From positions 62,001 to 126,000 of the forward strand of contig NZ_QCYJ01000099.1 of assembly GCF_003123685.1 (NCBI RefSeq): 64,000 bases of DNA. The letters run 5' to 3'. Below, piece after piece: positions 31,359 through 38,880 of this stretch (position 1 is its first letter; every line of letters starts with the position of its first letter). The notes beneath the pieces were generated by a model, which searched no databases, was not told the DNA's origin, and was given only the letters and a program-made list of their open reading frames with translations. The stretch comes from Nocardia aurea (lineage in GTDB: Bacteria; Actinomycetota; Actinomycetes; Mycobacteriales; Mycobacteriaceae). The position numbers were made by a program, and so were the translations under genes.

Positions 31359-33194
31359 TCACGGGCGCGATCCCGTCCGGCCCGTCCCCGCCGAGGCGTC
31401 GATGTAGTCCGCGCCCTCCGATTCCCTGGCCGCGGCTGCTGCGTTCTCCGCGATCTCGGCCCATGCCGTCCACCGCGCGGCGCCGTGGACGGGTTCGCAG
31501 TACCCCTCGGCGGTCCGCACGATCCGCACACCCGGCCGCGTCAGCCACCGTAGGACCAGACCCACTTCCTCCGGGGGCGCGCCGCGCAGCGGTGGACCCG
31601 ACGCGGTGCGCGCGACCTCCGGCGGCTCCATCCACGCCGCCACGGAATCACCCTCCGGGACAACGGTTTCCGCGGCGGCCACCAGGTGTTCGACCACCGG
31701 CATGGGCGGCGTGCCCCGTGCCGCCGTGCCCGAGGCGGCCAGGCGGCCGTATCGGATCACCGCGAACTCCCAACCGCCCGCGCCGTCCGGGCCCGCCACG
31801 ATGATCTCGCTCAGCCGGGACAGGGCGGCGAGGCGCTGCACGCGGCGCAGCGCGCGGACCACGGCGACGGCGCGGTCGCGCAATCGGGCCGCGGCCTCGA
31901 AATGTTCGGCGCGGGCGTGGGTGTCGATCGTGTCGACCATCTGTCGCAGGACGACATCGGAATATCCGCTGAACAGCGCGCGCACCGCGACGGGAGCGGC
32001 GGCGTAATCCGCCATCACCGTGGGGTTTCCGGACGCGGTGGCGGCGGGACAACCGCCGACGGCCGTGGGCGGGCAGTCGTGGACCCCGTCACGTGGCAAC
32101 CGGGCGGTGCAGGTTCTCAGCCCGGAATGCTCGGCCACGGTGGCCGCGATATCGGCGGCATCCTGACGAGAACGAAAGGGGCCGAGGGCGTACGCGGTCG
32201 GGGCACGGACCACCGCGAATCGCGGGAACGGCTCGTCGGTCAGCGTCAGCCACCACGCCCGCCGGGGAAATTTGGAGCGCCGGTTGTAGGGCGGGGCGTG
32301 CGCGACGAGCAGTCGCAGTTCCCGCACGCCCGCCTCGAGACCGTGGGCGCACACGACGTGGTCGACCCGGGTGGCGAGCGCGACCATCTCCTTCATCCGG
32401 CCCCTGGTCTCCGAACCGGTGAAGTAGTTGCGCACGCGCCGGCGCAGATTCACCGCAGTGCCTATGTAGAGGACTTCGTCGGCGGGGCCGCGGAAGAGGT
32501 AGACACCGGGCGCCTGCGGCAGGTCGGTGGCGAAGATTCGTTTGGCGCGCTGGCCGGTGGTGACGCCGGGCAGGTAGTCCATCAGTTCGGTGAGGCTGTG
32601 CACGCCCTGATTGCCGACACGGGCCATCAGGGCGTGCAGCACGTCGACGGTGGCCTTGGCGTCGTCGAGGGCGCGGTGGGTCGGTTCGGTGCTCGCGCCG
32701 AGTACCCGCGCCAGGACGCCGAGTCGCACCGAGGGCGCCTCGTCGCGGGTCAGCACCCGCCGCGCCAGCTTCACGGTGCACAGCACCGGGAAATTCGGCC
32801 ACGGGGTGTCCAGCCGTGCCGCCGCCGCGCGCAGGAACGCGGTGTCGAAGCGGGCGTTGTGCGCGACCAGGACCGCGCCGGCGGCGAATTCCAGGAACCC
32901 GGGCAGCACCGCCTCGATGCGCGGCGCGGCGTAGACCATGGCCGTGGTGATCCCGGTGACGTGCACGATCGTGGGCGGAATCTCGCGGCCGGGGTTGATC
33001 AGGGTGGCGAACTCGCCGAGCACGACACCGCCGCGCACTTTCACGGCGCCGATCTCGGTGATCGCGTCGCCGTCCGGACTCGTTCCCGTGGTCTCCAGGT
33101 CGACGACGACGAAGGTGGTGTCGTAGAGCGGGGTGTCGAGTTCGTCGAACGCCAACTGCTTGGCGGCGGCCGTTGGCGCTGCGGGGTCGGGCAC
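31359..33194 (-). CDS. DEDDh exonuclease fused to UvrC-type GIY-YIG nuclease
   Basis: A 611-residue two-nuclease protein, homologue of Rv2191. The N-terminal DnaQ-like 3'-5' exonuclease (about 25-190) has FVVVDLETTGTSPDGDAITEIG and later HNARFDTAFL and HRALDDAKAT. The central GIY-YIG domain (about 220-300) has GVYLFRGPADEVLYIGTAVNLRRR. A UvrC-like region follows (DYAAAPVAVRALFSGYSD, HFEAAARLRDRAVAVVRAL). The fusion suggests cut-and-trim action in DNA repair or mutagenesis. GTG 33194 is supported by TAGGCT 7 bases upstream. Confidence 0.93.
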   Translation of the reverse strand: MPDPAAPTAAAKQLAFDELDTPLYDTTFVVVDLETTGTSPDGDAITEIGAVKVRGGVVLGEFATLINPGREIPPTIVHVTGITTAMVYAAPRIEAVLPGFLEFAAGAVLVAHNARFDTAFLRAAAARLDTPWPNFPVLCTVKLARRVLTRDEAPSVRLGVLARVLGASTEPTHRALDDAKATVDVLHALMARVGNQGVHSLTELMDYLPGVTTGQRAKRIFATDLPQAPGVYLFRGPADEVLYIGTAVNLRRRVRNYFTGSETRGRMKEMVALATRVDHVVCAHGLEAGVRELRLLVAHAPPYNRRSKFPRRAWWLTLTDEPFPRFAVVRAPTAYALGPFRSRQDAADIAATVAEHSGLRTCTARLPRDGVHDCPPTAVGGCPAATASGNPTVMADYAAAPVAVRALFSGYSDVVLRQMVDTIDTHARAEHFEAAARLRDRAVAVVRALRRVQRLAALSRLSEIIVAGPDGAGGWEFAVIRYGRLAASGTAARGTPPMPVVEHLVAAAETVVPEGDSVAAWMEPPEVARTASGPPLRGAPPEEVGLVLRWLTRPGVRIVRTAEGYCEPVHGAARWTAWAEIAENAAAAARESEGADYIDASAGTGRTGSRP

Positions 33195-33201
33195 GGCGTG
33201 C

Positions 33202-33207
33202 AGCCTA
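33202..33207 (-). promoter_or_regulatory. -10 hexamer of the DnaQ-UvrC gene
   Basis: TAGGCT on the minus strand, 7-base spacer to the GTG start. Confidence 0.6.
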
Positions 33208-33677
33208 GGGCCCGGGTCCGACAGATACGGGCGCGCGAAAACTCCCGCGAAATGAACGAATTACAACACGGGGATTTCGTTTCGGTGCCCGCTGAATGAT
33301 CTAGTACACCCAAAAGAGAGGCAGCTCACAGTCGATAGGAATATGAATCAATTGCCCGACTGACACCTCTCGAGCGCGAGCGACACCGAAGGCGAGCCCC
33401 GCGATCCGATCAGACCTTTCGGACACTTGTCCGATTTCGGGACGGCCGTACCATCGGAACACGCATGGCGAACTGGGAGAATACCGATTCGACACGCCGT
33501 CGGTAACCCGAGCGAAATAGGGAGACACGCCCGGGATTCCACCGGGAGCGGATGCATGAAAATTGCTAGTTATCGTTTCGTGATTGTCTGTGAGATATGT
33601 CCCACGTGCAGTGTCGACCTTATGTTGAGCGTTGGCATTTCGGATTGTCACGGCTTTACAAACACCCGTGATGTGTT

Positions 33678-33696
33678 CGTAACCTTTTCGAGACCT
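33678..33696 (+). promoter_or_regulatory. Shared NlpC/P60 upstream motif, copy 1
   Basis: CGTAACCTTTTCGAGACCT, 88 bases before the first NlpC/P60 start. It matches copy 2 at 17 of 19 positions. The GTAAC core is compatible with an MtrA-type cell-wall regulator site, which is inference. Confidence 0.6.
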
Positions 33697-33784
33697 CACG
33701 GAGTCCCGCCGCGTCGAAGCGGTAGGCACGCAGTCCGCCGCACCACCGGGTGCGGCGTCGTGGGGCAGATTGGAAGTACGCATC

Positions 33785-34351
33785 ATGGCGTCCAACACCG
33801 TCAAGCGACAGGCGCGGCGTGCCGTCGCCGCTGGAGCCGTCGGCGCTGCCACCATCGGCGCGATCCTCCTGCCCGCCGCTCCGGCGTCGGCCCAGCCGGT
33901 GACCATCCCCGGCGTCGGGACCTTCGAGGTTCCCAACGAGATCCAGATCCCGGCCATCCCCGGCATCGAACTGCCCGGCGGCCCGCTGCCCTTCGTGGCC
34001 CCCCAGAAGAGCCTCGGCGAGGTCGCCCTCGACGCCGCCATGAGCAAACTCGGCGCACCGTACGTGTACGGCGCGGCGGGGCCCAACGCCTTCGACTGCT
34101 CCGGCCTCGTGCAGTGGGCCTACCGCGAAGCGGGCATGGATCTACCGCGCACCAGCGGCGCCCAGCTCAACGCGGGCGCACCCGTCTCGCTCGACGCACT
34201 ACAGCCGGGCGACCTGGTGTCGTTCTACGGCGGCGGCCACTCCGGCCTGTACGCCGGTGACGGCAACGTCGTCCACGCCTCCACCTCCGGCACCCCGGTC
34301 ATGATCGCCCCGATCTCGTCGATGCCGGTCACGGGCGCGCGCCACTTCTGA
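33785..34351 (+). CDS. Secreted NlpC/P60 peptidoglycan endopeptidase (short)
   Basis: Exported hydrolase of 188 residues that would cut the peptide stem of peptidoglycan. It has a Sec signal (basic start, then AAGAVGAATIGAILLPAAPASA), a Pro/Ile-rich linker (VPNEIQIPAIPGIELPGG) and the catalytic domain. The nucleophile is Cys105 in NAFDCSGLVQWAY, with the catalytic His in GGHSGLYAG and the third polar residue near NVVHAS. ATG 33785 has GGAAG about 10 bases upstream. The next gene is a longer paralogue with the same upstream motif at almost the same distance. Confidence 0.92.
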   Translation: MASNTVKRQARRAVAAGAVGAATIGAILLPAAPASAQPVTIPGVGTFEVPNEIQIPAIPGIELPGGPLPFVAPQKSLGEVALDAAMSKLGAPYVYGAAGPNAFDCSGLVQWAYREAGMDLPRTSGAQLNAGAPVSLDALQPGDLVSFYGGGHSGLYAGDGNVVHASTSGTPVMIAPISSMPVTGARHF

Positions 34352-34359
34352 TCGGTCCG

Positions 34360-34412
34360 CCCGGCGAGTTCGGCCCGGTTCGCGCGATCGCGCCGCCGGG
34401 CGGCTCGCCGGG
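34360..34412. terminator. Large hairpin after the first NlpC/P60 gene
   Basis: 9-bp outer stem CCCGGCGAG / CTCGCCGGG (34360-34368 with 34404-34412) around a GC-rich inner region that can also pair. Probably an intrinsic terminator. Confidence 0.4.
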
Positions 34413-34507
34413 GACGCTCTCGCGGCCGCGGAGCTACGTCACAGCCATGCCTCCGGATGGCGAATGTGACGTGTTTGTGCCCTACTGGACACGGAGATAC
34501 GCCGTTC

Positions 34508-34526
34508 CGTAACCTAATCGAGACCT
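34508..34526 (+). promoter_or_regulatory. Shared NlpC/P60 upstream motif, copy 2
   Basis: CGTAACCTAATCGAGACCT, 83 bases before the second NlpC/P60 start. Two central bases differ from copy 1. Confidence 0.6.
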
Positions 34527-34609
34527 ACGCGGGTCACAGGGCCGTCCGCCCCGTTGTTTCGGCCCGTCCGCTGAACATCGTCGCTCGAGAGAACGGGGCA
34601 ACGTACACC

Positions 34610-35671
34610 GTGGCACCACACCGGAGACATTCGCCGAAGCGTCTGGCGGGAGGGATTCTGGCAGCCGCGGTGCTCGCCACCGCCCCGTGCGCCGCCGGTC
34701 CGGCCGCGGCCGATCCCGTCGCCCTGCCCTCGACGGCGAGCGAAGCGGTCGCGCGCATGATCGAACTGTCGCGAAGCTCCGATCAGCTCAATCAGCAGGC
34801 GCTGGACGCCCAGGCCGATCTGGACGCGAAACTCGCCGTCCAGAACGACGCCGAGGCGTTGCTCGCCACCAAGACCGACGCGGTGAACGCGGCCCGCGAC
34901 GAGGTCAGGAAATTCCAGCCGGTCATCGACCGCACCGCGATCGCCGCCTATCAGGGCGCGCGCACCAACCGGATGTTCGCGGTGCTGGTCAGCGATTCGC
35001 CGCAGCAGCTGCTCGACCAGATGTCGATGCTGGATGTGGTGGAGACCCAGACCACCGATCAACTCAAGCAGTTCAAGAAGGCCGGCGACGCCGCCGCTGC
35101 CGCCGAGGCCGCCGCGCATTCGGCCGCCGATGCCGCCCGCGCGGCCGCCACCCGCGCCGAGCAGGTGCGCGCCGACCTCGAGCGCAAACAAAGCGAACTC
35201 GGGGGCGCCATCGCCCAGGTGGTCGAGGCGTGGACCTCGCTGTCGGTCCGGGACAAGGCCGCGTGGGCCGGTTCGCCCTTCCCGCCCGGCTTCGACCGCG
35301 ACACCCTGTTGCAGGGACTCGTCCCCGGCAGCGGCACCAGCGCGCTCGCGGCGGGCCTGACCCGCGTCGGCGATCCCTACGTCTGGGGCGCGACCGGCCC
35401 CGACCAGTTCGACTGCTCCGGCCTGGTCCAGTGGGCCTTCAAGCAGGTCGGCAAGAACGTCCCGCGCACGAGCTCCCAACAGGCCAATTTCGGCACGCCG
35501 GTGAAGAAGAGCGATATGCAGCCCGGTGACGTCGTGTTCTTCTATCCCGAGATCTCCCACGTCGGGATCTACGCGGGCAACGGCCTGATGTTGCACGCCT
35601 CCACCTTCGGCGTCCCCGTCGCCGTTGCCCCCATCTCCTCGACACCGTTTCACTCCGCTCGGCGATACTGA
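34610..35671 (+). CDS. Secreted NlpC/P60 peptidoglycan endopeptidase with coiled-coil domain
   Basis: RipA-like exported endopeptidase of 353 residues, syntenic with Rv2190c. The signal peptide (LAGGILAAAVLATAPCAAGPAAA) is followed by a long helical coiled coil, about residues 45-215, rich in Ala/Asp/Gln (DQLNQQALDAQADLDAKLAVQ), which in RipA-type enzymes holds the domain inactive or recruits partners. The catalytic domain has Cys269 in QFDCSGLVQWAF and His in ISHVGIYAG. GTG at 34610 starts just before a basic n-region; earlier in-frame starts read through the promoter motif. The peptidase gene follows 6 bases later. Confidence 0.92.
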   Translation: MAPHRRHSPKRLAGGILAAAVLATAPCAAGPAAADPVALPSTASEAVARMIELSRSSDQLNQQALDAQADLDAKLAVQNDAEALLATKTDAVNAARDEVRKFQPVIDRTAIAAYQGARTNRMFAVLVSDSPQQLLDQMSMLDVVETQTTDQLKQFKKAGDAAAAAEAAAHSAADAARAAATRAEQVRADLERKQSELGGAIAQVVEAWTSLSVRDKAAWAGSPFPPGFDRDTLLQGLVPGSGTSALAAGLTRVGDPYVWGATGPDQFDCSGLVQWAFKQVGKNVPRTSSQQANFGTPVKKSDMQPGDVVFFYPEISHVGIYAGNGLMLHASTFGVPVAVAPISSTPFHSARRY

Positions 35672-35677
35672 TCTGCT

Positions 35678-36676
35678 ATGCGGATACGAGGGTTACGTGC
35701 CTGGTGCACGGCGCGCGGACGCGGCCAGTTCGCCCTGACCCTCACAACGGTGGTGATGCTGACCTGCGCCTGCGGTGCGCTGGTCGTCCTGCCGAATTTC
35801 GCGCTGCCCGAGATCCGCGCCGCGCAACCCGCGTCGGCGCAGTCGCTCGGGCAGGCCGCGGCCGATGATCCGCGACTGGCGACCGTGCGCCGGATTCTCG
35901 AACCGTTCGGTGCGATCGACACCGAGCGGATCGCGACCGGTGACGGGCAGGAGTCGCTGGTCGTCGGGCACGAGAACGGACAGGCCGAGATGGCGGTCCT
36001 CGGCGACGAACTGCCGCGAGCCGTTGCCGCCGTCACCGAGCTGTGGGGGCCGCGGTGGCCACGTTCGGCGATGATCGTCGTCGCGGGCAATGCCTCGGAA
36101 TTCGCGGCCCTGGTGCGCGCGGGTTCGCTGCTGCCCGGCGAGGTCGCCGCGGTCACGGTCACCGACCCGTTCGCGCCCGGCACGATGCCGACCGGTCAGC
36201 GGGTGGTGTTCAGCCCCGACGCCGGAGCGCGGCTGACCCCTGATCAATTGCGGACCCTGCTCCGCCACGAACTCACCCACGTGGCGACCCGCGCCGTCAC
36301 CGTCGACGGTGCCGCGCGGTGGATGCTCGAAGGGTTCGCCGAATACGCCGCGCACCGGGCCCGCGGTCACCGTTTCGGCGATATCGCACCGACGGTCGCC
36401 GCCAGGATCCGCGCGGGTGGACTCCCGACCGGTCTGCCCGCCGACGCCGATTTCGCCGGGAGCCGAGCCGCGGAGACCTACGAGTCGGCGTGGTCGGCGT
36501 GCGCGTTCGTCGCGGAGAAGTACGGCGAAGCCGACCTGGTCGAGCTGTACCGCGCGATCGCGGCGGGCCCGGCCGATTCCGCCGCGCAGGATCGGATGCT
36601 GCGCGAAGTCCTCGGCACCGACACGGCCGAGTTCGTGACACGGTGGCGCGAGTGGCTGTCGGCGCAACCGCGGTAA
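35678..36676 (+). CDS. Membrane-anchored zinc metallopeptidase (HExxH)
   Basis: A 332-residue protein with one N-terminal membrane segment (FALTLTTVVMLTCACGALVVL), placing the rest outside. The zinc site is H197ELTH201, followed about 20 residues later by EGFAEYAAH, whose Glu would be the third ligand as in gluzincins. The C-terminal region is helical (YESAWSACAFVAEKYGEADLVELYRAI). It is 6 bases after the NlpC/P60 gene and probably co-transcribed, which suggests a role in maturing or trimming cell-wall proteins. The position corresponds to the unnamed gene beside pimB' in mycobacteria. Confidence 0.8.
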   Translation: MRIRGLRAWCTARGRGQFALTLTTVVMLTCACGALVVLPNFALPEIRAAQPASAQSLGQAAADDPRLATVRRILEPFGAIDTERIATGDGQESLVVGHENGQAEMAVLGDELPRAVAAVTELWGPRWPRSAMIVVAGNASEFAALVRAGSLLPGEVAAVTVTDPFAPGTMPTGQRVVFSPDAGARLTPDQLRTLLRHELTHVATRAVTVDGAARWMLEGFAEYAAHRARGHRFGDIAPTVAARIRAGGLPTGLPADADFAGSRAAETYESAWSACAFVAEKYGEADLVELYRAIAAGPADSAAQDRMLREVLGTDTAEFVTRWREWLSAQPR

Positions 36677-36763
36677 CCGCGGAGCTGATCCCGCACCGGC
36701 TGCGGCGATCATCGGCCGCCGAAACGAACACGCCGCGCCGAAAACGCGGCCCCTCCGACACAG

Positions 36764-36769
36764 TAGGTT
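36764..36769 (+). promoter_or_regulatory. -10 hexamer of pimB'
   Basis: TAGGTT, 6 bases before the ATG; no ribosome site. Confidence 0.6.
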
Positions 36770-36775
36770 TATCCC

Positions 36776-37903
36776 ATGGCCCGAACTCTGCTGGTTACCA
36801 ATGATTTCCCGCCACGGCCGGGCGGTATCCAGTCGTATCTGCAGGCGCTCGCCGGACAGCTGCCGCCCGACGATCTGGTCGTCTACGCGCCGCGCTGGCG
36901 CGGGGATTCGCATCTGAAATTCGACGCCGCGCAGAAGTTCCAGGTCGTGCGCCATCCCACCACGCTGATGCTGCCGACCCCCCTGGTACTGCGGCGGGCG
37001 GCGCGGCTGCTGCGGAGCGAGAATTGCGACACCGTGTGGTTCGGCGCGGCGGCGCCGCTGGCGTTGTTGTCGCCGATGCTGCGCCGGGCGGGCGCGGAAC
37101 GCGTTCTCGCCAGCACGCACGGACACGAGGTCGGCTGGTCGATGCTGCCCGGCGCGCGACAGGCACTGCGGGCGATCGGGACGAACACCGACGTGATCAC
37201 CTATGTCAGCAAGTACACGCGCGGACGCTTCGCCTCCGCGTTCGGACCGACCGCGGCGCTGGAGTACCTGCCGCCCGGCGTCGACACCGAGGTGTTCCGT
37301 CCCGATCCGGGGGCCCGCGCCGAATTGCGCGCCCGCTACGGACTCGACGACCGCCCCACCGTGCTCTGCCTGTCCCGTCTGGTGCCGCGTAAGGGCCAGG
37401 ACGCGCTGATCGTCGCCATGCGCGAGATCCGCGAACGCGTCGACGGCGCGGTGCTGGTGATCGCGGGCGGTGGCCCGTACGAGCAGAAATTGCGCGGGCT
37501 GGCCGCCGCGACGGGCGTCGCCGACGATGTGGTGTTCACCGGGCGGGTGCCCTCGGCCGAACTCGCCGCGCATCACACCATCGCCGACGTGTTCGCGATG
37601 CCGAGCCGCACCCGCGGGGCCGGGCTCGACGTCGAAGGCCTCGGCATCGTCTATCTGGAAGCCTCGGCCACCGGGGTTCCCGTGGTCGCGGGCAATTCCG
37701 GCGGTGCGCCCGAGACGGTGCTCGAAGGCAAGACCGGACATGTGGTCGACGGTCGCGACGCCACCGGGATCGCCAACGCCATCGTCGACATCCTCTCCGA
37801 CCGCGACGCCGCCGCGAAGATGGGCGCGGCCGGTCGCGAATTCGTCGAGCGGCAGTGGCGCTGGGACAGCCTGGGAGCGCGGCTGCGGCACCTGTTGCGC
37901 TGA
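36776..37903 (+). CDS. pimB: GDP-mannose-dependent PIM1 alpha-1,6-mannosyltransferase PimB'
   Basis: GT-B (GT4) enzyme that adds the second mannose to phosphatidylinositol mannoside on the cytoplasmic face of the membrane. The N-terminal acceptor domain starts TLLVTNDFPPRPGGIQSYL, with STHGHEVGWSMLPGA. The donor domain has VLCLSRLVPRKGQDALI, VLVIAGGGPYE and the nucleotide-sugar motif EGLGIVYLEASATGVPVVAG. 375 residues, typical length. Start ATG has TAGGTT 6 bases upstream and no Shine-Dalgarno. Homologue of Rv2188c and of C. glutamicum cg2400. Confidence 0.95.
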   Translation: MARTLLVTNDFPPRPGGIQSYLQALAGQLPPDDLVVYAPRWRGDSHLKFDAAQKFQVVRHPTTLMLPTPLVLRRAARLLRSENCDTVWFGAAAPLALLSPMLRRAGAERVLASTHGHEVGWSMLPGARQALRAIGTNTDVITYVSKYTRGRFASAFGPTAALEYLPPGVDTEVFRPDPGARAELRARYGLDDRPTVLCLSRLVPRKGQDALIVAMREIRERVDGAVLVIAGGGPYEQKLRGLAAATGVADDVVFTGRVPSAELAAHHTIADVFAMPSRTRGAGLDVEGLGIVYLEASATGVPVVAGNSGGAPETVLEGKTGHVVDGRDATGIANAIVDILSDRDAAAKMGAAGREFVERQWRWDSLGARLRHLLR

Positions 37904-37976
37904 GTGGTCGACGCCGGGTGCGCCGCGGCGATCCGCACCCGGTGACAGTGGCGTATGCGCACGTAACCGCATCAAC

Positions 37977-37982
37977 TACGCT
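37977..37982 (+). promoter_or_regulatory. -10 hexamer of the first SRPBCC gene
   Basis: TACGCT, 7 bases before the GTG at 37990; no ribosome site. Confidence 0.6.
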
Positions 37983-37989
37983 CAGCGGT

Positions 37990-38373
37990 GTGAGCAGTAT
38001 TCAGGTCGCGGATCAGACATTCGTCGCCGCCGACGGCGCCGCTGTCGCCGAGGTGCTCGGCGGGCCGAACCGTTGGCGCGAGTGGTGGCCGGATCTCGAA
38101 CTCGAGGTCAGGGAAGATCGCGGCGACAAGGGGATTCGCTGGACGGTCGGCGGCGGGCTGACCGGCACCATGGAGGTGTGGTTGCAGCCCGCGCTGGACG
38201 GGGTGATCCTGCACTATTTCCTGCACGCCGAGCCGCCGGGAGTCGAGCGGATGTCGCCGCGCCGTCTGCTCGCGGTCATCCGTACCCGCCGGGTCGCGGG
38301 CAAACGGATGTCGTTCGAGATCAAGGCACGGCTGGAAGCGGGTCGTGCCGCGGGCGTGACCCCCGCCGCTTGA
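37990..38373 (+). CDS. SRPBCC-fold protein, Rv2186c type
   Basis: A 127-residue protein conserved next to pimB' in mycobacteria. The sequence has SRPBCC/polyketide-cyclase character: VLGGPNRWREWWPDLELEVREDRGDKGIRW, then a run of beta strands (GTMEVWLQPALDGVILHYFLHAEPP) and a C-terminal helix. Such folds form hydrophobic pockets that carry lipids or aromatic ligands. No enzyme activity can be assigned. GTG 37990 is supported by TACGCT exactly 7 bases upstream. A 60-odd base gap leads to a second SRPBCC gene. Confidence 0.82.
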   Translation: MSSIQVADQTFVAADGAAVAEVLGGPNRWREWWPDLELEVREDRGDKGIRWTVGGGLTGTMEVWLQPALDGVILHYFLHAEPPGVERMSPRRLLAVIRTRRVAGKRMSFEIKARLEAGRAAGVTPAA

Positions 38374-38442
38374 CCCACGCTTCGCCGACCGCAACCCGTC
38401 ACCGGGACGAGCACCGTCGCTGGAAAGGAACCGTTGACCACC

Positions 38443-38880
38443 ATGGCCGACCGGACCCAGAGGTCGATCCTCATCGAGGCACCTTCGCGGCGGGTGATGG
38501 CCGTCATCGCCGACGTGGAGTCCTACCCGGAATGGGTCGCGGCGGCGAAATCCGTCGAGGTGCTGGAGAAGGGGGCCGACGGCCGTGCGCTGACCGCGCG
38601 GTTCGTGCTCGACGCGGGCGTCGTGAAGGACACCTACGTGCTCTCCTACACCTGGCGTCCCGACGACAAGGCGGTCAGCTGGCGAATGACCAGCGGCGAG
38701 CTACAGAAGGCGCAGGACGGCACCTACGAACTGCGCGATCTGCCCGACGGCACCACCGAGGTCACCTACGAGCTGACCGTCGACCTGAATATCCCGATGA
38801 TCGGCATGTTCAAGCGCAAGGCCGAGAAGGTGATCACCGATACCGCGCTGAAAGAACTGAAGAAACGGGTCGAAGGCTGA
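38443..38880 (+). CDS. SRPBCC-fold protein, Rv2185c (TB16.3) type
   Basis: A 145-residue polyketide-cyclase/dehydrase-type lipid carrier fold. The N-terminus ADRTQRSILIEAPSRRVMAVIADVESYPEW matches TB16.3, and the C-terminal helix has PMIGMFKRKAEKVITDTALKELKKRVEG. The ATG is placed by homology. The TTG at 38434 has better spacing from GGAAAGG and would add three residues. The stop TGA overlaps the CTG start of the ArsA-like gene as CTGA, so the two are probably coupled. Ligand unknown; the neighbourhood suggests an envelope lipid. Confidence 0.87.
   Translation: MADRTQRSILIEAPSRRVMAVIADVESYPEWVAAAKSVEVLEKGADGRALTARFVLDAGVVKDTYVLSYTWRPDDKAVSWRMTSGELQKAQDGTYELRDLPDGTTEVTYELTVDLNIPMIGMFKRKAEKVITDTALKELKKRVEG

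Larger units (their letters stand above)
33195..33784. other. 590-base regulatory gap between DnaQ-UvrC and the first NlpC/P60 gene
   Basis: No gene supported. It is less GC-rich than its surroundings and contains the DnaQ-UvrC -10 (33202-33207) and a 19-bp motif at 33678-33696 shared with the second NlpC/P60 gene. A c-di-AMP (ydaO) riboswitch was looked for and not found. Confidence 0.7.

Noticed and set aside
33301..33784. Possible ydaO (c-di-AMP) riboswitch before the NlpC/P60 gene, as known for such genes in actinobacteria.
   Set aside because: The conserved GGGGUGAAUC and the paired 3' elements were not found; only a loose GGTAACCCG match exists.
33301..34086. Long minus-strand open frame across the NlpC/P60 upstream region and gene.
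   Set aside because: It is antisense to a clear coding region and has Arg/Pro/Ala-rich shadow composition.
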